The position numbers and the translations under genes are program-made. 64,000 nt of DNA from Onstottus_B arcticum (GTDB lineage Bacteria > Acidobacteriota > Blastocatellia > UBA7656): positions 186,001 to 250,000 of the forward strand of contig JBBPIE010000004.1 in assembly GCA_038040485.1 (NCBI GenBank), read 5' to 3'. Under the pieces are notes generated by a model. That model saw only the letters and a list, made by a program, of their open reading frames with translations. It was not told the origin of the DNA and did no database searches. Below, piece by piece: positions 9,089 to 17,573 of this stretch. Position 1 is the stretch's first letter. The number at the start of each line of letters is the position of its first letter.

Positions 9089-11776
9089 TTAGTCTCGGTT
9101 CGCGAGCTCGGTGAATCTAGGTTGAAACAACTTGGACGCTACCGGAACGACGCCTTGATTCACGACTCGCACTTCGAAGCTGCCAAGTCTTTCGATCTTC
9201 TTCGCTCGAACAACGACCGACATCCGCCGCGCCTTCAGGTCGGCAGGAACCATCTGACTTACTGGCGCGTTGTCGATACCGCGCTTAAAGAACTCTACTA
9301 TTGCGCCTTTGCGGAAGTTCGCGCCGTCGATGACAAGCACCACGCGCGAGTCGTCATCCTTCACGGGTTCAACGCGTACGTCGGCAATCCGCGGTCCTAC
9401 GACCTTGATAGCACGGTCTTCCGAGCGCACGCCCTCCGACCCATTCGGATTCACGACCTGAAACTTGATCTCGCCCGGTTTGGTCAGCAGGCGATTCAGA
9501 TCATCGGTCAGCGTAACTACCATGCGAGTGCTGTCCTGAAAGCGAATATGCCGGCGTTCGACCGCAAAGTTCAACTCCGCTCCGTCGCCGACAAACACGC
9601 GAGCCCGCGGGCGGAAGTTCTTTCCACGAATATCGACAGCAACGCCCGATGTGCCGGCGTACAGTTTTCCCGGACGAAACCCGGTGATTTCCGGACCGCG
9701 CACCCGTAAAATCGCGGTTCCCGATACGCCGCCTTCAAGATTCCGCACGAGCACCGGAAGACCGCCACTCTCCTGCGTAAACTCCTGCGGCACGCTCAAC
9801 GTGATCAGCGATCCATTGACGCGCCGCACTCGTTCGGCGGGCATCACTTCGCCGCCAACGACTACTTCGGCGCCGTCGCGAAAGTTCTTGCCAGTTATGT
9901 TGAGCGTCAACTTGCGATCACCCGCAACGATCCTATTGGCGGACGGTTTGACCGAGCTCATACGAGGCCCAAACAAAACAAGCTGCTTCTCGTTAACGGA
10001 CGACAGATCGGACACCGCGAGATCCTTCACTCGCACTCTCAAAGTGCCCAACGAGTGCGCAAGCTCTGCAGGCACTCGCGCTTCAAGCTCGTTGTCTTTG
10101 CTCAGCCGCGTGTTCAGGTCTACGCCGTCGATGGAAATCGCTGAACTCGGGCGGAAATTCCGGCCGGTAACTCTTAGGGTGAATGGCGCCAGCGGTCCTG
10201 GAAGTTCTGTAGGCGTGATCCTCTCGATCAACGGGATGCCGGGTCTCACTATTCGCAACTCGGTTGCAGCCGAGATGGCCCCGTTCGCTCCCTTTACTCG
10301 CACGGTCAGCGAACCGACTTGATTGAAGAGCGACTTCGGCAGCTTGGTTTGAAGCGCTCGTCCGTTCGGCGAAAGATCGGCCGCGTATTCGTTGTTGTTG
10401 ACCAGCAGCGATGACCCATCGCTGAGGTTCTTGCCTGCCACGGTGAGTTGCAGGTTCCTGACGCGGCCCTGCTCGGTGACGTCGGGGAAGATCGAATCAA
10501 TGGTGGGGCTCGACGGGTCCGGTTCGTTCGGAGCTACCACATCGAAGCTGATTATCACGACCTGATCACCGCTTGGCGAAGAACGCACCGCGGCAACCGA
10601 GCGATACTTGCCGGACACCGCGACTCGCCGAAGCTCTCCGCCCACCGTCTGGTAAGACTCAACCTCACCAGTCTCGGTGTTGAAGGCGAACAAAACGCCG
10701 GTCGTCGAACCAATGAATGCTACAGACGCATCCTCGTTGAACGCGACATTGTTGGCGCGCGAGAACTCGATTCCCTCGGGTGGCGTGAACTCTGTTCTGA
10801 CTGCCAGGCGCGAGCCAAGATTCGTCGCTATGGTGACTCCGCCCTGCTTGCCGTTAGCCGGTCTTCGAATGCGGCTACAAGCGATCACGTCGTTGCCGTC
10901 CACACCCGTACCCACGCTGACCCGCTGTGGGGAAAGAACAGAGATCATATCGAGTTGGATTCCGCTCTCGACGTCTACCGCATACAGGTTGTCGCCGCCG
11001 GACGCGGCTATGTAGAGCGTGCCCCCGTCGGAGCTGAACGCAGGATTGTTTGCATCGCCGATGTTGGCGCCGGCCGGACTGAAGCTCGCACCTGCACTGA
11101 GTTGTCCCTCGCTGTCGAGCTTGATTATCGAGACGCTATTTGAAACCGAGCTTGCGACTGCGACGCATCGACGCGAGCCGTTTTCGTCAAGCGCAAGCTC
11201 GGACGGTCGCCCGATCAACGGAACATGCGAGATCAAATGTCCGCTCTCGACGTCGAATGAAAGAAGCGTCGGCACATCGAAGCTCGAGGCGATCAAGCAG
11301 AAGCGGCCGTCGCGAGTAAGGAGCGCCTGGGTCGCCGGCGTGATCAAGGCGTCCTTCGGAAGAACCAATAGCGCCTTCGGATCGAGCCGCTTGGCAGACG
11401 TCGCATCGATTATCGTCACGGTCGCCGGGCTGTCGTGACCGGGGTCGTTAACCGCAGGCGCGGCGATGAGCCTTCGGCCGCCCGCTTCTACGAGCGAGAT
11501 CGGACCGATCGTTTCGCCCACCGAAACTGACGAGAGGATCTTGCCTGAAGTGAGACTGAAGGAGATGACCGAGCCGCCGGTTACGGAAGCAACGAAGCCG
11601 ACCTTGCCGCTCGAAGCAATCAGCGGCTGCGCCCGCTCATCCAGCACTGCGTATGCAGGGAGCGAGACGCTGCGACTCTCGCCGAGCTTCGCGCGCTGGT
11701 CACTCCCTTGCGCGATCGCAAAGCTCAGGACAAGAACGCACGAAACGAAGGTCGTTATGCTTCTATTAGGCTTCAA
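9089..11776 (-). CDS. secreted YVTN/beta-propeller and IPT/TIG repeat protein
   Basis: 895 aa with an N-terminal signal peptide (hydrophobic VSCVLVLSFAIA, cleavage near AQG). Residues 30-400 look like a beta-propeller of YVTN/WD-like blades (FSLTSGKIL, FDVESGHLI, FNTETGEVE). From about 420 to 890 there are five or six Ig-like IPT/TIG repeats, recognisable by GKNF or GRNFRP-type turns (GKNLSDGS, GRNFRPSS, GKNFRDGA, GKNFRPRA, GANFRKGA). The start is TTG with GGGAG ten bases upstream. Such proteins are usually cell-surface or periplasmic and bind partners or carbohydrate; the precise role is unknown. Monocistronic, with its own terminator. Confidence 0.85.
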   Translation of the reverse strand: MKPNRSITTFVSCVLVLSFAIAQGSDQRAKLGESRSVSLPAYAVLDERAQPLIASSGKVGFVASVTGGSVISFSLTSGKILSSVSVGETIGPISLVEAGGRRLIAAPAVNDPGHDSPATVTIIDATSAKRLDPKALLVLPKDALITPATQALLTRDGRFCLIASSFDVPTLLSFDVESGHLISHVPLIGRPSELALDENGSRRCVAVASSVSNSVSIIKLDSEGQLSAGASFSPAGANIGDANNPAFSSDGGTLYIAASGGDNLYAVDVESGIQLDMISVLSPQRVSVGTGVDGNDVIACSRIRRPANGKQGGVTIATNLGSRLAVRTEFTPPEGIEFSRANNVAFNEDASVAFIGSTTGVLFAFNTETGEVESYQTVGGELRRVAVSGKYRSVAAVRSSPSGDQVVIISFDVVAPNEPDPSSPTIDSIFPDVTEQGRVRNLQLTVAGKNLSDGSSLLVNNNEYAADLSPNGRALQTKLPKSLFNQVGSLTVRVKGANGAISAATELRIVRPGIPLIERITPTELPGPLAPFTLRVTGRNFRPSSAISIDGVDLNTRLSKDNELEARVPAELAHSLGTLRVRVKDLAVSDLSSVNEKQLVLFGPRMSSVKPSANRIVAGDRKLTLNITGKNFRDGAEVVVGGEVMPAERVRRVNGSLITLSVPQEFTQESGGLPVLVRNLEGGVSGTAILRVRGPEITGFRPGKLYAGTSGVAVDIRGKNFRPRARVFVGDGAELNFAVERRHIRFQDSTRMVVTLTDDLNRLLTKPGEIKFQVVNPNGSEGVRSEDRAIKVVGPRIADVRVEPVKDDDSRVVLVIDGANFRKGAIVEFFKRGIDNAPVSQMVPADLKARRMSVVVRAKKIERLGSFEVRVVNQGVVPVASKLFQPRFTELANRD

Positions 11777-11874
11777 CTTAGTGCAACTCCCGGGATTCGA
11801 ATTGCGCCTTGCGAGGGCGGCGCATCGTGACCCGATATTAGTATCTTCGCCGCCTCATATCAAGCGGAAAAGAA

Positions 11875-12140
11875 CAGAGGTCAGAGGTCAGAGGTCAGAG
11901 GTCAGAGGTCAGAGGTCAGAAGTCAGAAGTCAGAAGTCAGTGGTCAGTGGTCGGTGGTCAGTGGTCAGTGGTCAGTCGGTGGCCGTCATGGGTTCCGCGT
12001 TTCGGGTTCCGCGTTCGGGTCCGCATCATCCGGTCAACGCAAGGCGTTCGGCTGAAGCCATAACCGACTTCTGACTTCTGACTTCTGACCTCTGACCTCT
12101 GACCTCTGACCTCTGACCTCTGACCTCTGGCCACTGGCCA
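11875..12140. repeat. short-tandem-repeat inverted repeat, GTCAGAG type
   Basis: The left arm (11875-11975) is a run of GGTCAGA units drifting into AGTCAGA and GGTCAGT. The right arm (12065-12139) carries the complementary TCTGACC units. Between them is a GTTCCGCG-type repeat. It sits between two divergently transcribed genes and so falls in their promoter zone. Confidence 0.9.
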
Positions 12141-12191
12141 CCTCGCATGGCAGAATGGCTGCAAGACCTTAATCGCCGGGAGGCCACCGAG

Positions 12192-12701
12192 ATGACGTTT
12201 AGAAGATTGGTGCTTCTACTCTCCGCCGTGTTGCTGACGTTCGACTCCGTTGCCATGGCTCAACCGCTCGCCGTGTTGGGACAAAAGAAAACAAAGGCAA
12301 AGAAACCGAGCGCCAAGGCCGAACGCCCGGCTCCTGACACTACAGCAACCGGTTCCGACGACGCTGATGTTGAACGCATTACCGTAGATGACCTGAAGGC
12401 CAAGATCGCGAAGAACGAACCCATGACCATAATCGACGACCGCAGCGAGGGTTCGTTTGAGTCTTCCGAAACGCAAATCAAGGGGTCGATTCGGATGACG
12501 GTTGACGAGATTCAGTCGCGTCTCAAGGAGATTCCCCGCAACCGTGAGATCGTTACCTACTGCACCTGACCGAGCGAACATACAAGCGCCCGGGCGGCGC
12601 AGATATTCCTGGCGAATGGTTTCAAACGGGCTCGCGCTTTGAAGGGCGGATGGGACGCCTGGGTTGCAGCCGGCGGCCAGGTCGAGCCGAAGAAGAAGTG
12701 A
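12192..12701 (+). CDS. exported rhodanese-domain protein with in-frame TGA (candidate selenoprotein)
   Basis: 169 codons if the TGA at 12567-12569 is read as selenocysteine. The signal peptide is MTFRRLVLLLSAVLL...AMA^Q. The rhodanese domain (about residues 60-165) includes TIIDDRSEGSF, the active-site loop YCT-TGA-PSEHTSARAA with Cys124 and residue 126, and the C-terminal LKGGWDAWVAAGG. The frame continues past TGA for 43 codons of clear rhodanese sequence with no other lesion. In homologues as I remember them the loop reads YC-x-C-P-[NS]-E-x-[TS]-SAR, so TGA replaces a conserved Cys. A small hairpin 16 bases downstream fits bacterial SECIS geometry. Start: ATG 12192 with GGGAGG eight bases upstream. 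The alternative is a nonsense mutation or sequencing error. Confidence 0.72.
12586..12600 (+). promoter_or_regulatory. bSECIS-like hairpin after the in-frame TGA
   Basis: Stem GCGCC/GGCGC with the five-base loop CGGGC. The first loop G is at 12592, with 22 bases between it and the TGA. This lies inside the 16-37 base window described for bacterial SECIS elements, which also call for a G among the first two loop bases. GC-rich DNA forms short hairpins easily, so this is supportive only. Confidence 0.5.
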
Positions 12702-12707
12702 TGGGCA

Positions 12708-12852
12708 GTCAGTAGTCCGTAGTCCGTAGTCCGTAGTCCGTAATCCGTAATCAGCAGTTCGTGGGCTTGACTCACGGACCACGTGACTACGAACCACGAA
12801 CCACGAACCACGAACCACGGACTACGGACTACGGACTACGGACTACGGACTC
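12708..12852. repeat. short-tandem-repeat inverted repeat, CGTAGTC type
   Basis: The left arm is AGTCCGT repeats from 12713, drifting to AATCCGT. The right arm is GAACCAC then GGACTAC repeats to 12851, complementary to the left. It ends six bases before the cupin ATG, which has no Shine-Dalgarno site. Confidence 0.9.
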
Positions 12853-12858
12853 CTTACA

Positions 12859-13227
12859 ATGATCATCGTAAATCGCGAACGCGCGAGTGTCATCAACACG
12901 GCTCACGGCTCTGAGATTCGGCCGTTGATAGATCGCACCTCGTCGGCAATAACCCAATGCAGCCTCGCCGAAGAAATCTTGCCGCCCGGTCACTCAGTCA
13001 GACCTCACCATCACCGCCAGACCGATGAGATCTACTACATCGTCGCCGGCCGAGGCGTGATGACGGTTGGCGCCGAGCAGCGGGAAGTCGGCCCTGGTGA
13101 TGCTGTGTACATACCCCCCAAGCATCGGCACACCCTCCAGAACACTGGCGCCGAGCCCATGCGGATAGTTCTAGTCTGCGGTCCGGCTTTCTCACACGAT
13201 GATGAAATCTTCGACGAACAGATCTAA
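12859..13227 (+). CDS. small cupin-domain protein
   Basis: 122 aa, a single double-stranded beta-helix barrel. The metal-site motif HHHRQTDEIYYI (about residues 50-61) supplies two His and a Glu. The second cupin motif PGDAVYIPPKHRH supplies the last His. Small cupins of this type are isomerases, dioxygenases or sensor domains, and the reaction here cannot be told. No signal peptide. The ATG follows directly on a repeat hairpin and lacks a ribosome site. The gene overlaps the next reading frame by 29 bp, suggesting co-expression with the esterase. Confidence 0.85.
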   Translation: MIIVNRERASVINTAHGSEIRPLIDRTSSAITQCSLAEEILPPGHSVRPHHHRQTDEIYYIVAGRGVMTVGAEQREVGPGDAVYIPPKHRHTLQNTGAEPMRIVLVCGPAFSHDDEIFDEQI

Positions 13228-14560
13228 GGCGGCGTTCGAGACGCTGACAAGTATCGCCGCTTCTGCGCTGTTATCGCTCGGCGCTTGCCTCCCCAACAAC
13301 ACCGCGGCAACGACCTTTTCTCTCGGGCCAAACAAGGCTGTTAGCCCGCGGATTGCCGCGCTCGAACGAGAGATTAAGGCCGGCAATCTCACGACACTCG
13401 ATCAGTTTTGGCAAACGGTCACAAGCGAAGGCACTCCCGTAATCGAACCGATTCAGGGTGACTCGCGAAACACGCTCGTGACCTTCTTGTGGCGGGCTAA
13501 GCAGGACACAAGCAACGTGGTCGTGTTTGCCTTGGGAGGGGGCGAGCCGCTGCGCAATCAAATGTCGCGGCTGGCAAACACCGATCTGTGGTACCGAACC
13601 TATCTCGTGCCGCGCGACGCCCGCTTTACGTACCTTCTATCGGCAAACGACTCGCTAGTGCCCTTTGATGAACTAGAGGAGAAAGACTTTCCGAAGCGAA
13701 CTGCAACGTTCAAGATCGATCCGCTCAACAAGCGCCCAGCGCTGGGCGGCGGCTCAATCGTCGAGTTGCCGGACGCGCCAACCAATCCCTGGATCGGTCG
13801 CCAGACTGACACTCCAAAGGGCAAATTCGACAACGCCAAGATCAAAAGCGCGATCCTCAACAACGAACGCCGCGCCTGGGTGTACACGCCCCCGGGCTAC
13901 TCTCGCGATGCAAAGCCCTACGGGTTGATCGTGATGTTTGACGGACTGATGTACACGCTGTTGATTCCGACAGCTACCATTCTTGACAACCTCCTCGCTC
14001 AGTCAAAAGCACCGCCGCTGGTCGCGTTGATCCTGGACAATCCGACTGCGGAATCTCGCAACACCGAGTTTGCTTGCTACGAGCCGTTCGCTGAGTTCAT
14101 CGCGAAAGAAGCGATTCCGTGGGTGCGCGCGAACTACAACGTCACCACCAATCCAAGCCAGACGGTCGTCAGCGGGGTGAGCTTCGGCGGGTTGGCCGCC
14201 GCGTTTGTCGGGTACCGGCATCCGGAAATCTTCGGAAACGTGATCAGCCAGTCCGGCTCTTTCTGGTGGAAGCCTGGGAAAGAGACCGAGCCCGAATGGC
14301 TCACTCGACAGTTCGCCTCAAGCCCGAGACTGCCGTTGCGATTTCATCTGCAGGTTGGGTTGTTCGAAACCGGCCCGAATCCGGGCGGCGCTCCGGATAT
14401 GGTTGCGGTTAGCCGCCATCTGCGCGATGTGCTGAAGGCCAGAGGCTACGAAGTTGGCTACGACGAGTGCAACTGCGGACATGATTACTTGAACTGGCGA
14501 GGCGCGCTGCCCGACGCATTGATAACTCTTGTGGGCAGTAGCGGGAATCAAAAGAAGTAG
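13199..14560 (+). CDS. Fes/IroE-type esterase, putative lipoprotein
   Basis: 453 aa. The C-terminal alpha/beta-hydrolase domain (about 190-445) is of the enterochelin-esterase/esterase-D type: YTPPGYS, VMFDGLMY, nucleophile elbow GVSFGGLAA, Asp region QVGLFETGPN and His in CNCGHDYLNWR. A preceding domain (about 70-190) resembles the N-terminal domain of Fes (NVVVFALGGG, DLWYRTYLVPRDARFTY). The N-terminus ends in LSLGAC, a plausible lipobox, so it may be membrane-anchored. The start overlaps the cupin gene; ATG at 13199 or 13202 cannot be separated. Homologues hydrolyse ferric-siderophore esters, but many Fes-like proteins are general esterases and no siderophore genes are nearby. Confidence 0.85.
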   Translation: MMKSSTNRSKAAFETLTSIAASALLSLGACLPNNTAATTFSLGPNKAVSPRIAALEREIKAGNLTTLDQFWQTVTSEGTPVIEPIQGDSRNTLVTFLWRAKQDTSNVVVFALGGGEPLRNQMSRLANTDLWYRTYLVPRDARFTYLLSANDSLVPFDELEEKDFPKRTATFKIDPLNKRPALGGGSIVELPDAPTNPWIGRQTDTPKGKFDNAKIKSAILNNERRAWVYTPPGYSRDAKPYGLIVMFDGLMYTLLIPTATILDNLLAQSKAPPLVALILDNPTAESRNTEFACYEPFAEFIAKEAIPWVRANYNVTTNPSQTVVSGVSFGGLAAAFVGYRHPEIFGNVISQSGSFWWKPGKETEPEWLTRQFASSPRLPLRFHLQVGLFETGPNPGGAPDMVAVSRHLRDVLKARGYEVGYDECNCGHDYLNWRGALPDALITLVGSSGNQKK

Positions 14561-14621
14561 AGGTGTGATTGATTCTTGAGGGAGCCTGGCGCTTTCCGTT
14601 GAGATCGCGGGTTTTCGGCAA

Positions 14622-15641
14622 TCAAATCCCGTGCTCGAATCCAGCCGGACTCACGATCTCGCGGTTACCGTTGCGTTCGAGCTGCAGTCCCTTCTCAGCC
14701 ACAATATCCCCAATATGAGAAATGCTGATTCCCAGCTCGCGTGACAGCTTGGCGAGTTGCGATTGGTGTTGAGGCAAACAAGTAAACAACAGCTCGTACT
14801 CTTCTCCGCCATGCAGCGCGAGTTGGAGCGGATCGAGATCGGTTGAGCCGGACGCAAGCAGTTCAACGCAGCGGGCAATCGGGATGGCGTCTGCCTGAAT
14901 GACTGCTCCGACTCGGCTCTCGTCGAGAAGATGCGAAAGGTCTGTGCTCAAGCCGTCGCTTACGTCGATCATCGCTGTTGCAAGCCCCCGTTCGCCCAGC
15001 GCGCGGCCAATCCCAAGCCGGGGAACTGGTGCCAGGTGTTTCATCAGAGCTTCGCGATGACTTCTCTCGATCATCTCGGAGCTTCCATTCGATTCGCAAT
15101 CTCCGAGCCGCATTCCTCGCTCAAGCAGCGCCAGACCTAGAGCGGACGCTCCAAGCTCGCCCGTCACATAGATCGCATCGCCGGCGTGCGCGCCGCTCCG
15201 CGTGACGGCTCGGCCCGGTTCGCACTCGCCAATGACAGTCGTATCGAGAAACAACGAGGCAGGCGAGCTTGAAGTGTCCCCGCCGACGATCGACACGTTG
15301 AACGAATCGGCCAGTTCGCAGACGCCTTCGAACAACTCGTCCACAAATTCAGACGAACAGTCGCTTGGGAGCGCGACGCTGATCATCGCAAACCTGGCGA
15401 GTGCGCCCATCGCGGCGACGTCACTCAACGTCGACGCGAGCGCCTTGCGGCCGATGAGTTTCGGCGGCGCCCACTCGCGGCGAAAGTGTACGCCTTCGAC
15501 CATTAAGTCGCAGCACGCTATCAAGTCCCTCGGGCTGCTCGGTCGAACGACCGCAGCATCGTCACCAATGCCAACGATCACGCCGTCCTGCTTTCGTGCA
15601 CGACGCCTGATTATCGAGATGATCTCGGATTCGCTCGGCAT
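14622..15641 (-). CDS. thiL: thiamine-monophosphate kinase
   Basis: 339 aa, phosphorylating thiamine phosphate to the active cofactor. Family hallmarks in order: N-terminal VGIGDDAAVV (nucleotide and metal binding), DLMVEGVHFRREW (substrate), KALASTLSDVAAMGA, VGGDTSSSP, TGELGASALGLALL, MIDVSDGLSTDLSHLL and HGGEEYELLFT. Length is normal. It converges on the esterase gene with a 61-bp gap. Upstream lies a long perfect palindrome. ThiL is related to SelD and PurM, but the Cys/Sec loop of SelD is absent and the ThiL motifs are clear. Confidence 0.95.
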   Translation of the reverse strand: MPSESEIISIIRRRARKQDGVIVGIGDDAAVVRPSSPRDLIACCDLMVEGVHFRREWAPPKLIGRKALASTLSDVAAMGALARFAMISVALPSDCSSEFVDELFEGVCELADSFNVSIVGGDTSSSPASLFLDTTVIGECEPGRAVTRSGAHAGDAIYVTGELGASALGLALLERGMRLGDCESNGSSEMIERSHREALMKHLAPVPRLGIGRALGERGLATAMIDVSDGLSTDLSHLLDESRVGAVIQADAIPIARCVELLASGSTDLDPLQLALHGGEEYELLFTCLPQHQSQLAKLSRELGISISHIGDIVAEKGLQLERNGNREIVSPAGFEHGI

Positions 15642-15690
15642 AACTCTTTGCGCGAATGGTAGCAGCTTGCGCGACCAGGCAACAAATTGT

Positions 15691-15776
15691 AGGAAGTAGC
15701 ATAGACTTTAGTCTGTGTCTCCAACTGATACACGCGATGACCAAGGGGACACAGACTAAAGTCTATGCTACTTCCT
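15691..15776. repeat. 29-bp perfect inverted repeat with 28-base loop
   Basis: 15691-15719 is the exact reverse complement of 15748-15776, and each arm contains the near-palindrome AGACTTTAGTCT. It lies between the thiL start and the next forward gene. REP-like or small MITE-like; no transposase is nearby. Confidence 0.9.
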
Positions 15777-15879
15777 CAAACTGACCCAATGCCCAAATAA
15801 CAATAGTATGGGCAACCCTTAGACGCTGTTGTAAAATGAGGCTGCCCTTTCCTCAGCACCCCCTTGGAGAAAAACTCGA

Positions 15880-16458
15880 ATGGAATTCAGAAGCGACGAG
15901 TCCGGCGCGCGCTCCAGCGATAGGTTGATCGAACCCGCTTCGACGACAATGGTCGAGTTGGACCTGTTCGACGAGCTGTCGAACTTCAGCGCGCTCTCGT
16001 CGGAGGAGCAGAGAAAGGATTTGGAACGCATCGGGCTGGCTAGCGCTCAGCCTGCGCCGACCGCGGGAAAACCGGCTCCTGCAAACTTCGATTTCATCGA
16101 GCAGAGCGACTGGGCTGAAGCCAAAGCGCCCACGTTAGATCAGTTCGCCGAGCCCACATTCGATCTAATAGATGAATCGCTGCTCGAACCGCCTGACCTG
16201 CCTGACCCGCCGCCAGCCCAACCAGTTTTCGCTTTCGTCGAGCAGCCCGCACAGCAAGTCTCTCAGCCGATTGAGGACGGCCGATTCGCTTCGGAGCCGC
16301 CCGACACGCTCGGAGTAACTAGCCCGCTGGCAGATATATTTTCAGGTGTGATTCTTACTCTGGAAACAGCTCTGAGCTGCGAGAACTGCGGCGCCGACTC
16401 AGGGAAAGAAGACTTGTTCTGCCTGTCGTGCGGAGAGCTCGTGGGAGAGATCGATTAG
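15880..16458 (+). CDS. acidic hypothetical protein with C-terminal zinc ribbon
   Basis: 192 aa. The first 150 residues are acidic, rich in Pro, Glu and Asp, and look disordered. The last 25 form a zinc ribbon with two CxxC pairs, CENCG and CLSCG. No signal peptide or membrane segment. GGAG lies about ten bases before the ATG. It converges on the Clp-N gene with only 5 bp between stops. No function can be assigned; the layout suggests an adaptor with a disordered arm. Confidence 0.75.
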   Translation: MEFRSDESGARSSDRLIEPASTTMVELDLFDELSNFSALSSEEQRKDLERIGLASAQPAPTAGKPAPANFDFIEQSDWAEAKAPTLDQFAEPTFDLIDESLLEPPDLPDPPPAQPVFAFVEQPAQQVSQPIEDGRFASEPPDTLGVTSPLADIFSGVILTLETALSCENCGADSGKEDLFCLSCGELVGEID

Positions 16459-16463
16459 CGACT

Positions 16464-17063
16464 TCATCCACCGGTTATCTGCCGCTTCTCATCTTCGTCA
16501 ATCACGCCTTTGCTAACCAGCAAATCAAGCAGCCGATTGAATTGAGCTTGAACCTCAAACGCGAACACGCCGGACATTCGTTCTCGGTATTGAATGGGGT
16601 CCGCGCCCGAGTCCGTCTCCTCTTGCTCAGTCTGCTTAAGAGCCTTGATCTCCTCGCGAACAGTTTCCAGGCGCAAGCCGCGCTCGCTGAGGATTTGAGC
16701 GGCAGGCGAGTTCGCTTCGCGCAAGATACCGAGTAGCAGGTGCTCGGTTCCGATGTGGCGATGGCCGAGCCGCTGGCTTTCGTCGGCGGCGTTGCTCAGC
16801 ACACGCTTCGCGCTCATTGAAAGCGGGAGATCAATCGAAGCGGACACTTTTTCGCTAAGCGTAGAGCGGCCTTCGATTTCTTTGCGAATTGATTCCACTG
16901 CCTGGTGGGGAGTGCGAAAGAATCGTTGGGTCAGCTCCTTATCTTCGCGCAGCAAACCGAGCAGGATGTGCTCGGTTTCGATTGCTTGCGAGCCAAACTG
17001 GCTGGCTTCGTATCGTGCAAAGAAAATAACTCGCCGTGCTTTCTCGGTATATCGTTCAAACAT
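16464..17063 (-). CDS. stand-alone Clp N-terminal-domain protein
   Basis: 199 aa with two Clp-N (double) repeats: FERYTEKARRVIFFARYEA...TEHILLGLLRE and LSMSAKRVLSNAADESQRLGHRHIGTEHLLLGILRE. These match the N-domain of ClpC, which binds substrates and adaptors. There are no AAA+ domains, so it cannot unfold proteins itself and may act as an adaptor. The ATG at 17063 is preceded by GGGAGG; the longer open frame to 17372 is not homologous to anything and overlaps the IscU-like gene. It is the last gene of the extended iron-sulfur cluster, 44 bp after the IscU-like gene. The ending has a short coiled helix. Confidence 0.88.
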   Translation of the reverse strand: MFERYTEKARRVIFFARYEASQFGSQAIETEHILLGLLREDKELTQRFFRTPHQAVESIRKEIEGRSTLSEKVSASIDLPLSMSAKRVLSNAADESQRLGHRHIGTEHLLLGILREANSPAAQILSERGLRLETVREEIKALKQTEQEETDSGADPIQYRERMSGVFAFEVQAQFNRLLDLLVSKGVIDEDEKRQITGG

Positions 17064-17107
17064 AGCGCCTCCCTTCAACGCGCGTCGTGTCATGCGAAGT
17101 CCGTGGG

Positions 17108-17467
17108 TCAAGCTTTGAGGTTGTCGATCGCGGCGCGGAGCGCGTCGATCGCAAGGCTCGCACAGTGCATCTTGGCCGCGGGCAACCTTCCAAGCGATTC
17201 GATTATGTCTTTGCGAGTCAGCAACTGAACCTCCGCGAGCGAACGGCCGATGATGAGCTCGGTCAGCGACGATGCCGCAGCGATCGTCGGCGGACAGCCT
17301 CGAGCTTTGACCTTCGCATCGGTGACCCGCGCTCCTTCGACAACAATGGTGAGCTTGATCCGGTCGAGGCACACTTCGTTAGTCACATCGCCCACGCTTG
17401 ATGGGTTCAAAAGCTCGCCAACGTTGCGAGGATGCGCGATGTGATCGGCTACTTGAGAGGTGTACAT
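17108..17467 (-). CDS. second IscU/NifU-N-like iron-sulfur scaffold
   Basis: 119 aa. The IscU fold is clear (HIAHPRNVGEL, RGCPPTIAAASSLTE, KMHCASLAIDALRAAI). The three ligand Cys are retained at 33, 58 and 102. The first site is altered: the usual ECGD is VCLD, keeping Cys and Asp but losing Gly, and GCGSAIASSS is changed to GCPPTIAAASS. It should still hold a cluster. ATG 17467 is chosen because the protein then aligns with the IscU N-terminus; a TTG at 17482 would add five residues. It sits after a second cysteine desulfurase, forming an IscS-IscU pair downstream of the main isc genes. It may be a specialised scaffold rather than a duplicate. Confidence 0.85.
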   Translation of the reverse strand: MYTSQVADHIAHPRNVGELLNPSSVGDVTNEVCLDRIKLTIVVEGARVTDAKVKARGCPPTIAAASSLTELIIGRSLAEVQLLTRKDIIESLGRLPAAKMHCASLAIDALRAAIDNLKA

Positions 17468-17573
17468 CTCTGTTGATATCAAATCTCAGATTTCAAATCT
17501 GGAATAATCTGAGACCTGGGATCCCATCGGCAAGAGTCTTCGTCGATTCGAACACCGCATCTGCTGAGCATTC

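Noticed and set aside
14622..15641. SelD (selenophosphate synthase), which would support the Sec rhodanese
   Set aside because: Motifs are those of ThiL (GIGDDAAVV, LMVEGVHF, GGDTSSSP) and the SelD Cys/Sec loop is missing.
17064..17372. N-terminal extension of the Clp-N protein
   Set aside because: Overlaps the IscU-like gene in another frame, and the ATG at 17063 has GGGAGG.
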